Part shown: positions 35,280 through 43,834 of the stretch, piece after piece
Numbering within the stretch: the first letter of the stretch is position 1
Layout: every line of letters begins with the position of its first letter
Source of the DNA: Paraburkholderia azotifigens
Lineage (GTDB): Bacteria > Pseudomonadota > Gammaproteobacteria > Burkholderiales > Burkholderiaceae
Length of the DNA: 64,000 nucleotides
Assembly (NCBI RefSeq): GCF_007995085.1
Contig: NZ_VOQS01000003.1
Location: forward strand, 1,798,001 to 1,862,000
Direction: 5' to 3'
Notes under the pieces: generated by a model
The model's input: the letters and a program-made list of their open reading frames with translations, nothing else
Told to the model about the DNA's origin: nothing
The model's database searches: none
Program-made: the position numbers and the translations under genes

Positions 35280-36293
35280 ATGCGGGTTATGACCGATCAA
35301 GGGAATCGCGATATCCAGGCCGCGCTCAGCGACATGGATGGTGCACGCGAGTGGATGGCTTCCATCTGCGGCCCGCATGGCCTGCGCGTGTCGCGTCCCG
35401 AGCGGCTGAGATTTCAGCAGTCGGGCACCGTGCTGCGTTCGATGGCCACGACGATCGGGTATGTCGAGTACGGAACCGACGTGACCGTCGCCGTTCGCGG
35501 CGACAGTCCGCTGAATTGCTATAGCGTGAGCCTGCCCGTCGTCGGCCAGCAAGAGATGGCAGCGCAGGGACGGCTCTGGCTGTCGGACCAGGATCGCGGC
35601 CTGATTGTCAGTCCGCAGGAATCGCAAGACCTGGACATCGCAGGGAATTGTCGGAAGATTCATCTCGCGATTCCCCGTTCCGCACTACAACAGGTTCTTC
35701 AGACGATGCTGCAACAGCCCGTCGAAGCACCCGTCGTTTTCCAGCCGGAGATGGACGCCGTCGCGGGCGACCAGGCGTCGTGGTGGCGAATGGTCAAGTT
35801 CCTCATGAGTGAAATGGAGCGCTCAGGTCCGCTGCTGGCGCAATTCTATTTATCGGGTGAGTTCGAACTGACGCTGCTCAAAGGCCTGCTTCTATCGCAG
35901 CCGCACAATTACTCGGAGCAACTTGCGAACAGATCGGCGCAGACACCGCCGCACTATCTGACCCGGGCGCGTCAATTCATTCACGACAATGCGCGCGAAC
36001 AGATCGCGCTCGAAGACATCGAGCGCGCCGCGGGTGTGTCCCGCTTCAAACTGTTCGAAGGATTCAAGCAGTATTTCGGCTGTGCGCCGATGGCTTATGT
36101 GCGCAAGTACCGGCTCGAATCCGTGAGGCGCGAGATGCTTGAAGACGGTTCGATACGGAATATCTCGTCGGTGGCGCTGAGTTGGGGACTATCGCACCTC
36201 GGACGTTTTTCGACGGAATACAAAGCGCTATTCGGCGAGTCGCCGTCGGATACCCTCAAGCGCGCATCGAGCAGGACAGAGGCTAAACGCTAG
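35280..36293 (+). CDS. AraC/XylS-family regulator, likely of the ant operon
   Basis: A 337-residue regulator with an AraC-binding-2 type N-terminal domain (about residues 40-215; GYVEYGTDVTVAVRG near 60-74) and a C-terminal AraC domain (about 230-330) with IALEDIERAAGVSRFKLFEGF and ISSVALSWGLSHLGRFSTEY. This is the architecture of XylS, BenR and AntR, which respond to aromatic acids. It converges on antC, with a strong hairpin between them. Regulation of antABC is the natural inference; its upstream region is also shared with the hydratase/quinone reductase pair. Confidence 0.87.
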   Translation: MRVMTDQGNRDIQAALSDMDGAREWMASICGPHGLRVSRPERLRFQQSGTVLRSMATTIGYVEYGTDVTVAVRGDSPLNCYSVSLPVVGQQEMAAQGRLWLSDQDRGLIVSPQESQDLDIAGNCRKIHLAIPRSALQQVLQTMLQQPVEAPVVFQPEMDAVAGDQASWWRMVKFLMSEMERSGPLLAQFYLSGEFELTLLKGLLLSQPHNYSEQLANRSAQTPPHYLTRARQFIHDNAREQIALEDIERAAGVSRFKLFEGFKQYFGCAPMAYVRKYRLESVRREMLEDGSIRNISSVALSWGLSHLGRFSTEYKALFGESPSDTLKRASSRTEAKR

Positions 36294-36298
36294 ACTGC

Positions 36299-36326
36299 AC
36301 GACGGCGGGCCGATTCCCGCCGTCGT
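36299..36326. terminator. Hairpin between convergent regulator and antC
   Basis: ACGACGGCGGG at 36299-36309 pairs perfectly with CCCGCCGTCGT at 36316-36326 over a 6-base loop. It lies between two convergent genes and may terminate both. There is no long T-run. Confidence 0.65.
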
Positions 36327-36350
36327 ACAAGAGCCGCTTTCCACTCGCGC

Positions 36351-37379
36351 CTACCGAGAGTTGCTCTCTCCGAACTTCTCGTAAAACAGGCGATAGTCCT
36401 GAATGCGCTGTTCGTCGAGCCAGGTCTTGATGGCCTCGACCATCGGCGGCGGACCGCAAACATACATGTCGAATCCGTTCGACTGCAGAAACGACCGATC
36501 GAAATGTTCGGGTATCAGCCCCGTCTTCCCAGTCCATCCGGCAGCAGCATTCATCACGACGGTTTCGAGCGTGAAAGCCTCGATCTTCCCGCGATAGCCG
36601 TCGAGGCGCTCAATTTCGCACAGATCGCGCGCATTGGTGACGCCGTAGTACAACTGCACGGGATGGCCGGCGTTGTTCTTTTTCGGCATATCATCGAGCA
36701 TGCCGAGAAACGCGGACAGGCCGGTGCCGCCCGCGACCATGACGAGCGGACGTTCTATCTGACGCAGATAGAACGTGCCCAACGGCGCCTCGAATTCGAT
36801 TGCATCCCCGGCTGCGCATCGATCGCGCAGGTAGTTGCTCATTGCGCCATCGGGCAGCAGGCGAATCAGAAATTGCAGCGCGTTGTGATCGTTCGGATGA
36901 TGGGCGAAAGAGTACGAGCGCCACTCGTCGGTGCCGGGCACTTTCAGGCGCGCATATTGGCCAGGAAGAAAGTCGATTCGTCGATCATGCGCGCTTGCAT
37001 CGATACGCAGGATCGCGGTCGTTTCGGATACGAGTTCGACTGCCTCGACGCGTGCAGACACGTTGAGCGTGCCACCGCTGTGGCACAGACCTGAATCGAA
37101 ATCGAAATAGAACGACGCGTCGGACTGAACCCGGGTCTGACACGACAGCATCTTGCGTTGTGCGAGATCGGCCTCGCTCAGGGTTTCCTCATCGACATAG
37201 TCTTGCGTATAGGCGCCCGATTCGCAGCGTCCCTGGCAGGTGCCGCATACACCTTCGCGGCAGTCGAGTGGAATGTTCACGCCATTGCGCAGCGCTGCAT
37301 CGAGCAGCAGCTCGTTGGCGTGAACGTCGAAGAAAGTGGTCTTGCCGTCGGCAAAATTCAACGCGACCTTATGCGTCAT
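36351..37379 (-). CDS. antC: Anthranilate 1,2-dioxygenase electron-transfer component
   Basis: A 342-residue reductase. The N-terminal plant-type ferredoxin has CREGVCGTCQGRC (about residues 40-52) and the fourth Cys in KMLSCQT (about 76-82). The FAD domain follows with RSYSFAHHP (about 154-162), and the NAD domain with MVAGGTGLSAFLGML (about 214-228) and VCGPPPM (about 314-320). It passes electrons from NADH to the AntAB oxygenase. It is the last gene of antABC. BenC is the close alternative, but the large subunit favours anthranilate. Confidence 0.9.
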   Translation of the reverse strand: MTHKVALNFADGKTTFFDVHANELLLDAALRNGVNIPLDCREGVCGTCQGRCESGAYTQDYVDEETLSEADLAQRKMLSCQTRVQSDASFYFDFDSGLCHSGGTLNVSARVEAVELVSETTAILRIDASAHDRRIDFLPGQYARLKVPGTDEWRSYSFAHHPNDHNALQFLIRLLPDGAMSNYLRDRCAAGDAIEFEAPLGTFYLRQIERPLVMVAGGTGLSAFLGMLDDMPKKNNAGHPVQLYYGVTNARDLCEIERLDGYRGKIEAFTLETVVMNAAAGWTGKTGLIPEHFDRSFLQSNGFDMYVCGPPPMVEAIKTWLDEQRIQDYRLFYEKFGESNSR

Positions 37380-37393
37380 GGCCGTGCTCCCGG

Positions 37394-37882
37394 TTACAGA
37401 TGATAGAAATCCAACACCGCGTTAATGGTGTCGTTCAGCAACAGCACGTGCTTGCGCGCGATTTTCCAGCTGTCGCCTGAAGGGTGCAGAACATAGTTTG
37501 CGCGGCCATAGAAGTAGTCGGTCATGCCGTGGCGCGTATAGAGCGTCGACCAGTTCACCGCGGCTTCGATTTTCGAGTCGGCCTTTTCGGTCAGCCGGAC
37601 ATTGCTGATCTGATGCATGGTGCGAGGCAGCGGCGTCGATGCCGCCGACTTGCCCGTGCGCAGGCGGAACACGCGATCTTCGAGTCCCGCGCGATCCGCG
37701 TAATAGATCAGCGACATTTCCCGTGCAGGGTCTTTCGTGTACACATGCTCGGAATCCCATTGCGGCACGTGGAATACGCTTTGCGGATCGAACAGACCGA
37801 TGTAATCGTCCCACTGCTGCTCGTCGCACAGTTCGGACTTCAGATAAAGAAATTGTTCGACGGAATGCTGAAGCTGGCTCAT
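37394..37882 (-). CDS. antB: Anthranilate 1,2-dioxygenase small subunit
   Basis: A 162-residue beta subunit of a ring-hydroxylating dioxygenase. VEQFLYLKSELCDEQQWDDY (about 8-27), the Trp-rich YIGLFDP segment and the C-terminal HVLLLNDTINAVLDFYHL pattern match AntB/BenB. It is structural, holding the alpha3beta3 hexamer together. The start at 37882 overlaps the antA stop as ATGA, and AGGGAGAA precedes it. A longer frame upstream is antA in another frame. Confidence 0.9.
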   Translation of the reverse strand: MSQLQHSVEQFLYLKSELCDEQQWDDYIGLFDPQSVFHVPQWDSEHVYTKDPAREMSLIYYADRAGLEDRVFRLRTGKSAASTPLPRTMHQISNVRLTEKADSKIEAAVNWSTLYTRHGMTDYFYGRANYVLHPSGDSWKIARKHVLLLNDTINAVLDFYHL

Positions 37883-39306
37883 GCCTGTTCTCCCTGAGTC
37901 GCACACTGGGCCGGATCCTGAGTTGCACACTGACTCGCGCCGGATCTCGCCAGCCCCTTGAGAATGGTGTCGCGCCATGTTCCGTGCTGGTTCACATACA
38001 GTCCTTCGTGAGTCATCTCCGTGCCCGTCAGGGCCGGTTCGATGCCGAGCAGTTCCGTGCTTGCGGTCTGGCTGCACACCCACTTGTGATGGCCGCGCGA
38101 GATATCGCTCCAACGTTCGAGCCGCGCCTGAAAGCCGCGCTGCTGCTCGCGGAATTCGACGAGGTCGTCAGGCGTGCCCATGCCCGACACGTTGAAGAAG
38201 TCTTCGAACTGACGGATGCGGCTTTCGCGATCCTTGTCCGACTCGCCTTTCACGCCGATGCACTGGCTGATGATCTCCGTCTTGTTCCATGCAACGGGGC
38301 GCACGATGCGCAACTGCGAACTGATCTGATCCATGAAGAAGAGGCTCGGATACACGTTCAGATTGCGCAGGCGATGCATCATCCATTCGGCTTTCGCCTG
38401 GCCGTATGCTTCGACGAGGCGCGGCATCACGCTCGCATAGCCGGGACGGACTTCCGGATTCGGCATGTCGCTGAAGAGCAGGCTATGGCCGTTCCTGAAT
38501 GCAAACCAGCCATCGTCGGTATCGGCATCGCCTGCACCGAGCTTGCTGTAGTCGAGCGTGCCGCCCGCGCCAGCATCGTTCTTGCTGTTCGACTCCTGAC
38601 GATGCTTGACGGTGGCGACGTAGTTGTAGTGGACCGTGCTGACGTGATAGCCATCCAGGCCGTTTTCGTTCTGGAGTTTCCAGTTGCCGTCGAACGTATA
38701 GGCCGATTTGCCCGGCAAGACTTCGAGTTCGCCTGTGGGCGATTGCGCGACCATCATGTCGAAGAAGATGCGCGCGTCGCCGAGATAGTCTTCGAGCGTG
38801 TCGGTGCCATTGGCATCGAGGCTGACAAAGACAAAGCCCTTGTAGCTGGCGATACGCGCCTTTTTAAGGCCGCGCGCCGACTTGTCGAAGTCGTCGCAGT
38901 ATTCGCCTGGCGCCTTGACCTTCACGAGCCGGCCGTCGTTCTTGTAGCACCACGCATGAAACGGACAGGTGAAGGTCGACTGATTGCCCTTGCTCATGCG
39001 GGTGAGCGTCGCGCCCCGATGCTGGCACGCGTTGATCATCGCATTCAGGTTGCCGTTGCTGTCGCGCGAAATGATCAGCGGCTGGCGGCCCGCGCGCATC
39101 GTCAGATAGTCGTTTTTGTTCGGGATCTCGCTCTCGTGGCAGCCGTAGATCCAGTTCTTCTCGAAGATGAACTCCATCTCCAGAGAAAAGAGTTCGGGTT
39201 CGGTGAACATCTCCCGCGCAATCCGGTAGACGCCTTCCGTCGGCCGGAAGTCCAGACAGCCGCTGACGAACTCGCTCCATTCCGATGCGCTGCGTTTCTC
39301 GCTCAT
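37879..39306 (-). CDS. antA: Anthranilate 1,2-dioxygenase large subunit
   Basis: A 475-residue Rieske oxygenase. The 2Fe-2S centre is CQHRGATLTRMSKGNQSTF with CPFHAWCY (about residues 93-118), and the catalytic iron site has NENGLDGYHVSTVHYNY (about 211-227). Long stretches match AntA as I remember it. The enzyme converts anthranilate to catechol with loss of CO2 and ammonia. The C-terminus ends with a short duplication (QCATQDPA then QCATQGEQ), so the protein is slightly longer than usual (about 460-465). No catechol ring-cleavage genes are in the window. Confidence 0.92.
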   Translation of the reverse strand: MSEKRSASEWSEFVSGCLDFRPTEGVYRIAREMFTEPELFSLEMEFIFEKNWIYGCHESEIPNKNDYLTMRAGRQPLIISRDSNGNLNAMINACQHRGATLTRMSKGNQSTFTCPFHAWCYKNDGRLVKVKAPGEYCDDFDKSARGLKKARIASYKGFVFVSLDANGTDTLEDYLGDARIFFDMMVAQSPTGELEVLPGKSAYTFDGNWKLQNENGLDGYHVSTVHYNYVATVKHRQESNSKNDAGAGGTLDYSKLGAGDADTDDGWFAFRNGHSLLFSDMPNPEVRPGYASVMPRLVEAYGQAKAEWMMHRLRNLNVYPSLFFMDQISSQLRIVRPVAWNKTEIISQCIGVKGESDKDRESRIRQFEDFFNVSGMGTPDDLVEFREQQRGFQARLERWSDISRGHHKWVCSQTASTELLGIEPALTGTEMTHEGLYVNQHGTWRDTILKGLARSGASQCATQDPAQCATQGEQA

Positions 39307-39377
39307 GATTCGTGCCCCTCCATTCCATCGCTTGAGTGTCGATGAGCACGATTGAATACCGAAAGAGGCAGGCGGAC

Positions 39378-39435
39378 TATCCGGCCAGTTTGCGTTCGTT
39401 ATCCGATTATTTTGGCGGCGCGTTTTGGCGGCGCG
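39378..39435 (-). promoter_or_regulatory. antA upstream direct repeats
   Basis: TATCCG occurs at 39378-39383 and 39400-39405 (22 bp apart, the spacing expected for AraC/XylS half-sites), about 70-100 bp before antA. Next to it, the 13-mer TTTTGGCGGCGCG is repeated in exact tandem at 39410-39422 and 39423-39435. Assignment to the AntR-like protein is inference. Confidence 0.4.
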
Positions 39436-39557
39436 TAGAGGGTCGTCGGCTCAATAGTTAAAGCAAACGGAATTCTGATGGAGAAACTCCGCTAATTATC
39501 TCTGCTTCGATATCGATCATGATGCTGCTGTGTTCGGACCCGGACAGGAGATGCCCG

Positions 39558-40118
39558 ATGAGCGCAGCCCGATGCTGGACGCACCGGTACGCCCGTCTGA
39601 GGGTGCCGCTGCTCGCGCTGCTTGCCGCGCTGGGCATGGCTTCGTGCGGAGGAAAGCGCGAAACCGATGCCGCACAGAAGATGACCATGAGACCTTCCAT
39701 TACCTACCTGCACTTGTTGCAGCACACGCCGTTTTTTACCGCGTTGTCGAGGTCCCAGCTGCAATGGGTGATCGACCATTCGCGTGAGTGGGAAGCGGAC
39801 ACGGGCGCCGTGATCGCAAAGTGCAACGGCGCGGCCGACCCGAATGCGCCGTACTGGATTCTGCTCGATGGCGGTTGGCAGATCGAGTATCGCGACAAGC
39901 TGTTGCGCAGCGGCAATGCGGAATCCGGCAAGTGGTTCAGCGCAGCCGATGCGAATGCGCAGTCGTGCTCGCTCGTGGTCAATGAACACAGCTACGTGAT
40001 GCGCATTCAGCGAAGCGACATGCAGCAGATGCTCGATCGCGGATTTGGATTTCATACGCACATCGACAGCGGAGCCTCGTACTACCGCGAGATCTTCTAC
40101 GGAAGGCAGATGAACTGA
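39558..40118 (+). CDS. Lipoprotein with a cyclic-nucleotide-binding-like (cupin) fold
   Basis: A 186-residue protein. The start MSAARCWTHRYARLRV leads to a hydrophobic stretch and a lipobox ending MASC (Cys about residue 30), so it should be lipid-anchored and periplasmic. The mature part reads like the start of a cNMP-binding domain (HTPFFTALSRSQLQWVIDHS, about 56-75; then TGAVI and WILLDGGWQIEY), but I do not see the cNMP phosphate-binding Arg motif. AGGAG lies upstream. It is divergent from antABC and followed by an SDR gene. Function unknown. Confidence 0.65.
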   Translation: MSAARCWTHRYARLRVPLLALLAALGMASCGGKRETDAAQKMTMRPSITYLHLLQHTPFFTALSRSQLQWVIDHSREWEADTGAVIAKCNGAADPNAPYWILLDGGWQIEYRDKLLRSGNAESGKWFSAADANAQSCSLVVNEHSYVMRIQRSDMQQMLDRGFGFHTHIDSGASYYREIFYGRQMN

Positions 40119-40184
40119 AGCAGTGAATGCGTTGGCTTTTTTTAACCACCTGTTGGCCTTGTGTCTGAACCCAGGAGAAATGCA

Positions 40185-41081
40185 ATGGCGCACACCATTC
40201 TCGTGACGGGCGCTTCGTCGGGCTTTGGCCTGATGACGGCTCGCGCATTGGCAGGAGCCGGTCATACCGTTTTTGCGTCGATGCGTGAAACGCAAGGGCG
40301 CAATGCGCCGCGCGTCGCGGAGATAGCGCAGTGGTCAAAGGATCATTCGGCCGATCTGCGGACGGTCGAACTCGATGTGCAGTCCGAGCCGTCGGTTGCG
40401 GCTGCGATCGACCATGTGCTGAAAGATGGGAAGCTGGACGTGATTGTCCATAACGCTGGCCATATGGTATTTGGCCCCGCCGAGGCCTTCACGCCGGAGC
40501 AGATGATCCAGCAGTACGACGTGAACGTGCTCGGTACGCAGCGCGTGAACCGTGCCGCGTTGCCATATCTGCGCAAGCAGGGCAAGGGGCTGCTGCTGTG
40601 GGTCGGCTCTTCGTCGACGCGCGGCGGAACGCCGCCGTTCCTTGCGCCGTACTTCGCGGCCAAGGCCGCAATGGATGCGCTTGCCGTGTCGTACTCGACG
40701 GAACTGGCACGCTTCGGTATCGAGACGACGATCATGGTGCCGGGCGCTTTCACGAAAGGCACGAACCATTTCGCGCATTCGGGCAAGCCGGCGGATGCCG
40801 CGGTCGCGGCCGAGTATGAAAGCGGCCCGTATGCCGGTGTGACCGAACAGGCGCTGAAGGGGCTGGCGAGTCTCGAACCCGCGGACGCGGACCCGCAAGA
40901 GGTCGCGCGCGAAATCGTGCGCGTGATCGACTTGCCGTTCGGCAAGCGTCCGTTCCGTGTGCATATCGATCCCTCGCAGGACGGCGCAGAAGTCGTCAAC
41001 GCCGTAGCCGATCGCATGCGCCGCGAGATGTATCACGCGATCGGGCTGCAGGATCTGCTTTCGCCGAAGATCAACGGCTGA
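40185..41081 (+). CDS. Short-chain dehydrogenase/reductase
   Basis: A 298-residue classical SDR with a long C-terminus. It has LVTGASSGFGLMTARAL (about residues 6-22), VHNAGHMVFG (about 89-98), GSSSTRGG (about 143-150) and the catalytic pair in YFAAKAAMDAL (about 159-169). GGAG precedes the ATG. The extended tail with a possible lid (about 190-240) recalls 17-beta-hydroxysteroid-type SDRs. It lies 66 bp after the lipoprotein. Substrate unknown. Confidence 0.87.
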   Translation: MAHTILVTGASSGFGLMTARALAGAGHTVFASMRETQGRNAPRVAEIAQWSKDHSADLRTVELDVQSEPSVAAAIDHVLKDGKLDVIVHNAGHMVFGPAEAFTPEQMIQQYDVNVLGTQRVNRAALPYLRKQGKGLLLWVGSSSTRGGTPPFLAPYFAAKAAMDALAVSYSTELARFGIETTIMVPGAFTKGTNHFAHSGKPADAAVAAEYESGPYAGVTEQALKGLASLEPADADPQEVAREIVRVIDLPFGKRPFRVHIDPSQDGAEVVNAVADRMRREMYHAIGLQDLLSPKING

Positions 41082-41218
41082 CGGCCGCGCCTTGGCCGCG
41101 TGGCCGGACGCAGGCCTGTCAGCCCATGCCGTCGTCAAGACTCAGGACGTCGTCGAGGCGATGACTCAACGATCATCGCAACCTCGATGCACGGAGAAAT
41201 CGTTGGAGGTCTTCTGCC

Positions 41219-42436
41219 TCAAAGCCACATGCCGCCCTGACGTTCGTTCGGCTCTTCCGTCAGGGCGTCGAATCCGTGAATCCAGTCCAGATGATGCAGC
41301 AGGCTCTCGCGTGCGCCGAGGCGGGCGTTGCGCGCCTCGGCTGCCGGCCCGTCTGGCAGATGCAGTACGTCCGCCGTGGAGATCGACGCGTACTGCACCT
41401 TGCGCGTGCGGCCCTTGCGAAGGCGTTCGTACGCTTCCTGAGCCTCGCGCCAATTGCCAGGACCTGCCTTGCCCAATTGCGCGGCCAGCACCACGGCGTC
41501 CTCGATCGACTGGTTGGCGCCCTGGCCATGATGGGGCACGAGTGCATGCGCGGCATCGCCGATCAGCGTCACGCGGCCCTTGCTCCAGCGTCCGAGCGGG
41601 GGACGATGGAACAGGCCCCAGCGCTGACTGACCGGCACGGCCGTGACCATCTGCACAACGGCGGGATGCCAGTCCCTGCACAGGCGCAGTTGCTCGCCTT
41701 CGCTGGCTGGCATGACCCAGTCGCGCGACGGCCACGGCGATGGATGACGCTCGACCAGGAGGAAGTTCTGGTCCCCTTTGTCGCCAATCGGATAGTGCAG
41801 CAGATGACCGCCAGGTCCGACCCAGAATTGAATGGTCTCGGGATCGGGCAACAGATCCATGCGCCCGGCGGGCACCACACCGCGAAAGCCCGAGCAACCC
41901 GAATACAACGCGTCGTCATAGCCAAGCATCCAGCGCCGCGTGATCGAGCGCGCGCCGTCTGCGCCGATCACGAGGTCGGCGTCGATCCGCTCACCGTTAT
42001 CGAAGGTCAGACTGACGCGATCGGGTTGCTGGGCAAGATCGACGAGCCGATGTCCGAGCTTGATGCGTTCGAGGCCGACGGCCGTGGACAGCACCGCTTG
42101 CAGATCGGCCCGATGAATACCCCAGTATGAACCGCCGAATTGCTCGCGATAGCCGGGTGCGCCGCGATGATGACCGATCACTGCGCCGCTGCGGCCGTCC
42201 CGATAGACGAGGCCGGGCACGTCCGCGCAGACCCCCTCGAAGGCGGGGCGCAGTCCCATGCGCTCGTAGAAGCGCGTTGCGTTGGCCGAGAGCGCGACGG
42301 CCGCTCCCACTTCGCGCAATTCGTCGGTCTGCTCGTAGAGCTGCGCATCGATGCCGTGCTCGCGCAGCGCGAGCGCGAGCGTAAGTCCGCCGATGCCGGC
42401 GCCGACGATAGCAATCTTCAGATCTGTCTGCCGCAT
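41219..42436 (-). CDS. FAD-dependent aromatic monooxygenase (salicylate/6-hydroxynicotinate hydroxylase type)
   Basis: A 405-residue group A flavoprotein hydroxylase. FAD motifs are IAIVGAGIGGLTLALAL (about residues 8-24), the NAD(P)H/FAD DG motif VIGADGARS (about 166-174) and RVTLIGDAAHALVPHHGQGA (about 292-311). Such enzymes hydroxylate phenolic or pyridine acids, often with decarboxylation. The start at 42436 (MRQTDLK) is the family start; the upstream open frame was rejected. It is divergent from a LysR gene across an operator-like inverted repeat, a usual nahG/nahR layout. Exact substrate is unclear. Confidence 0.87.
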   Translation of the reverse strand: MRQTDLKIAIVGAGIGGLTLALALREHGIDAQLYEQTDELREVGAAVALSANATRFYERMGLRPAFEGVCADVPGLVYRDGRSGAVIGHHRGAPGYREQFGGSYWGIHRADLQAVLSTAVGLERIKLGHRLVDLAQQPDRVSLTFDNGERIDADLVIGADGARSITRRWMLGYDDALYSGCSGFRGVVPAGRMDLLPDPETIQFWVGPGGHLLHYPIGDKGDQNFLLVERHPSPWPSRDWVMPASEGEQLRLCRDWHPAVVQMVTAVPVSQRWGLFHRPPLGRWSKGRVTLIGDAAHALVPHHGQGANQSIEDAVVLAAQLGKAGPGNWREAQEAYERLRKGRTRKVQYASISTADVLHLPDGPAAEARNARLGARESLLHHLDWIHGFDALTEEPNERQGGMWL

Positions 42437-42529
42437 GAATGTGTCTCCGATATCCAGTTCGCGTTGTTCTGGCGCACACCGACGGCGCGTCGAATGCGTA
42501 AGCCATGTCGGTATTTTCAGCACTAGACC

Positions 42530-42555
42530 TTCATTCCTCAATAAGATGGAATGAA
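42530..42555. promoter_or_regulatory. Inverted repeat in the monooxygenase/LysR divergent region
   Basis: TTCATTCC at 42530-42537 is the exact inverse of GGAATGAA at 42548-42555 (10-base spacer). It lies 94 bp from the monooxygenase start and 46 bp from the LysR start, a good place for an LTTR recognition site. Confidence 0.5.
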
Positions 42556-42600
42556 TGTGCTTCATCACTGATTTCAATGAGCCCCGCTTATGGCAGAGAC

Positions 42601-43548
42601 ATGGAACTGAGCGATATCGACCTCAATCTGCTGGTGCTCTTTCAGCGGCTGATGCAGGAACGGCGCGTGGCGACTGTCGCCGAGCAGATGAACATGAGCC
42701 AGCCCGGCGTCAGCAATGCGCTCGCCAAGCTCCGCCGCCGGCTGGGCGATCCGCTGTTCGTGCGCGGCCCGGGCGGCGTGGTTCCCACGCCGTTCGCGCT
42801 GCGCCTGGCGGAACCCGTTTCGCAGGCGCTCGCCACGCTGCATGCAGCGCTCAATCCGATGTCTGGCTTCGATCCGCTGCACGCCATGCGGACCATGACG
42901 ATCGGTATGACCGATATCGGCGAAGTTGTGTTTCTGCCTGCACTGCTCGAGCGACTGTCGCGGGAAGCGCCGGGCGTCGCACTCAACACGGTCCGCAATT
43001 CGAGCGTCAATCTGAGCAACGAGATGGCCGACGGCCGGGTGGATCTGGCCATCGGCTTGCTGCCGCAGCTCAAAGGTGGCTTCTATCAGCGCCGCCTGTT
43101 CGATCAGCGCTATGTCTGTCTGTTCAGGCGCGGCCATCCGCTCGAAGACGCGCCGCTGACGCTCGCTGCGTGGCGCGAGGCCGAGCACCTGGTCGTCGTG
43201 TCGTCCGGCACGGGACACGGTCAGGTGGACGAATGGCTGAAACGGCGCGGCGTACGCCGTCAGGTGCGGCTGACGGTGCCGCACTTCATGAGCGTGGGTT
43301 TCATCCTGCAGCGTACCGATCTGATCGCTACGGTGCCGGAGCGACTTGCCTTGCAACTCGCCATCCCGTTTTCGCTCAGTTTGCGCGCATTACCGGTGAC
43401 GCTGCCCGCCGCACCAATCCATCTGCTCTGGCACACGCGGGCCCATCAGGACGAGGCCAATCGCTGGCTGCGCGGTGTGGTCGTCGATCTGTTCACGGAC
43501 ACGGTGACGCCGGCACGCAAAGCAAGGTCCGCCCACAAAAAATCGTAG
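42601..43548 (+). CDS. LysR-family regulator, NahR/NodD-like
   Basis: A 315-residue LTTR. MELSDIDLNLLVLFQRLMQERRV followed by AEQMNMSQPGVSNALAKLRRRLGDPLFVRG (within residues 1-60) is the N-terminal pattern of the NahR/DntR/NodD group. The effector domain starts near residue 92 (MTIGMTDIGEVVFLP). It is divergent from the flavin monooxygenase and probably activates it in response to an aromatic acid. ATG 42601 is chosen to give the family N-terminus. Confidence 0.9.
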   Translation: MELSDIDLNLLVLFQRLMQERRVATVAEQMNMSQPGVSNALAKLRRRLGDPLFVRGPGGVVPTPFALRLAEPVSQALATLHAALNPMSGFDPLHAMRTMTIGMTDIGEVVFLPALLERLSREAPGVALNTVRNSSVNLSNEMADGRVDLAIGLLPQLKGGFYQRRLFDQRYVCLFRRGHPLEDAPLTLAAWREAEHLVVVSSGTGHGQVDEWLKRRGVRRQVRLTVPHFMSVGFILQRTDLIATVPERLALQLAIPFSLSLRALPVTLPAAPIHLLWHTRAHQDEANRWLRGVVVDLFTDTVTPARKARSAHKKS

Positions 43549-43604
43549 TTCTGGAAACGGGACCCGCGAACCCGCGCGGCTCCCGTTCGTTCTGGCGCGT
43601 GCGA

Positions 43605-43834
43605 TCAGGCCACAACAGCCGCTTCGCTGTAGTGCCGGTCCGGCACGACGACGATATTGCCAACGAAGCGCTTCCCCATGAACTGTGTCTGCGCTTCATG
43701 AAACTTCGACAGCGGATACGTTGCGGCGAGCACCGGTTTGATCGTGCACGCGCGAATATAGTCGAGCACGCGTTTGAACGCGCCGCGCGTGCCTTGCGAT
43801 GAACCGTTCAGCTGCAACTGTTTCAGATACATCG
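43605..43834 (-). pseudogene. Zinc-type alcohol dehydrogenase, C-terminal fragment
   Basis: About 76 codons survive: MYLKQLQLNGSSQGTRGAF, then IKPVLAATYPLSKFHEAQTQ, FMGKRFVGNIVVVP. These are the final strands of a medium-chain zinc alcohol dehydrogenase/quinone reductase, about 330 residues when complete. The frame joins abruptly near 43834 to a truncated racemase gene on the opposite strand. The catalytic and nucleotide domains are gone. Confidence 0.75.

Noticed and set aside
37639..39345. A 568-codon open frame on the plus strand
   Set aside because: It is exactly antisense to antA/antB, which have full catalytic motifs. Long antisense frames are common in high-GC DNA.
43557..43587. A 7-bp stem (AACGGGA/TCCCGTT) after the LysR gene
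   Set aside because: Short stem, long loop and no T-run; too weak to call a terminator.
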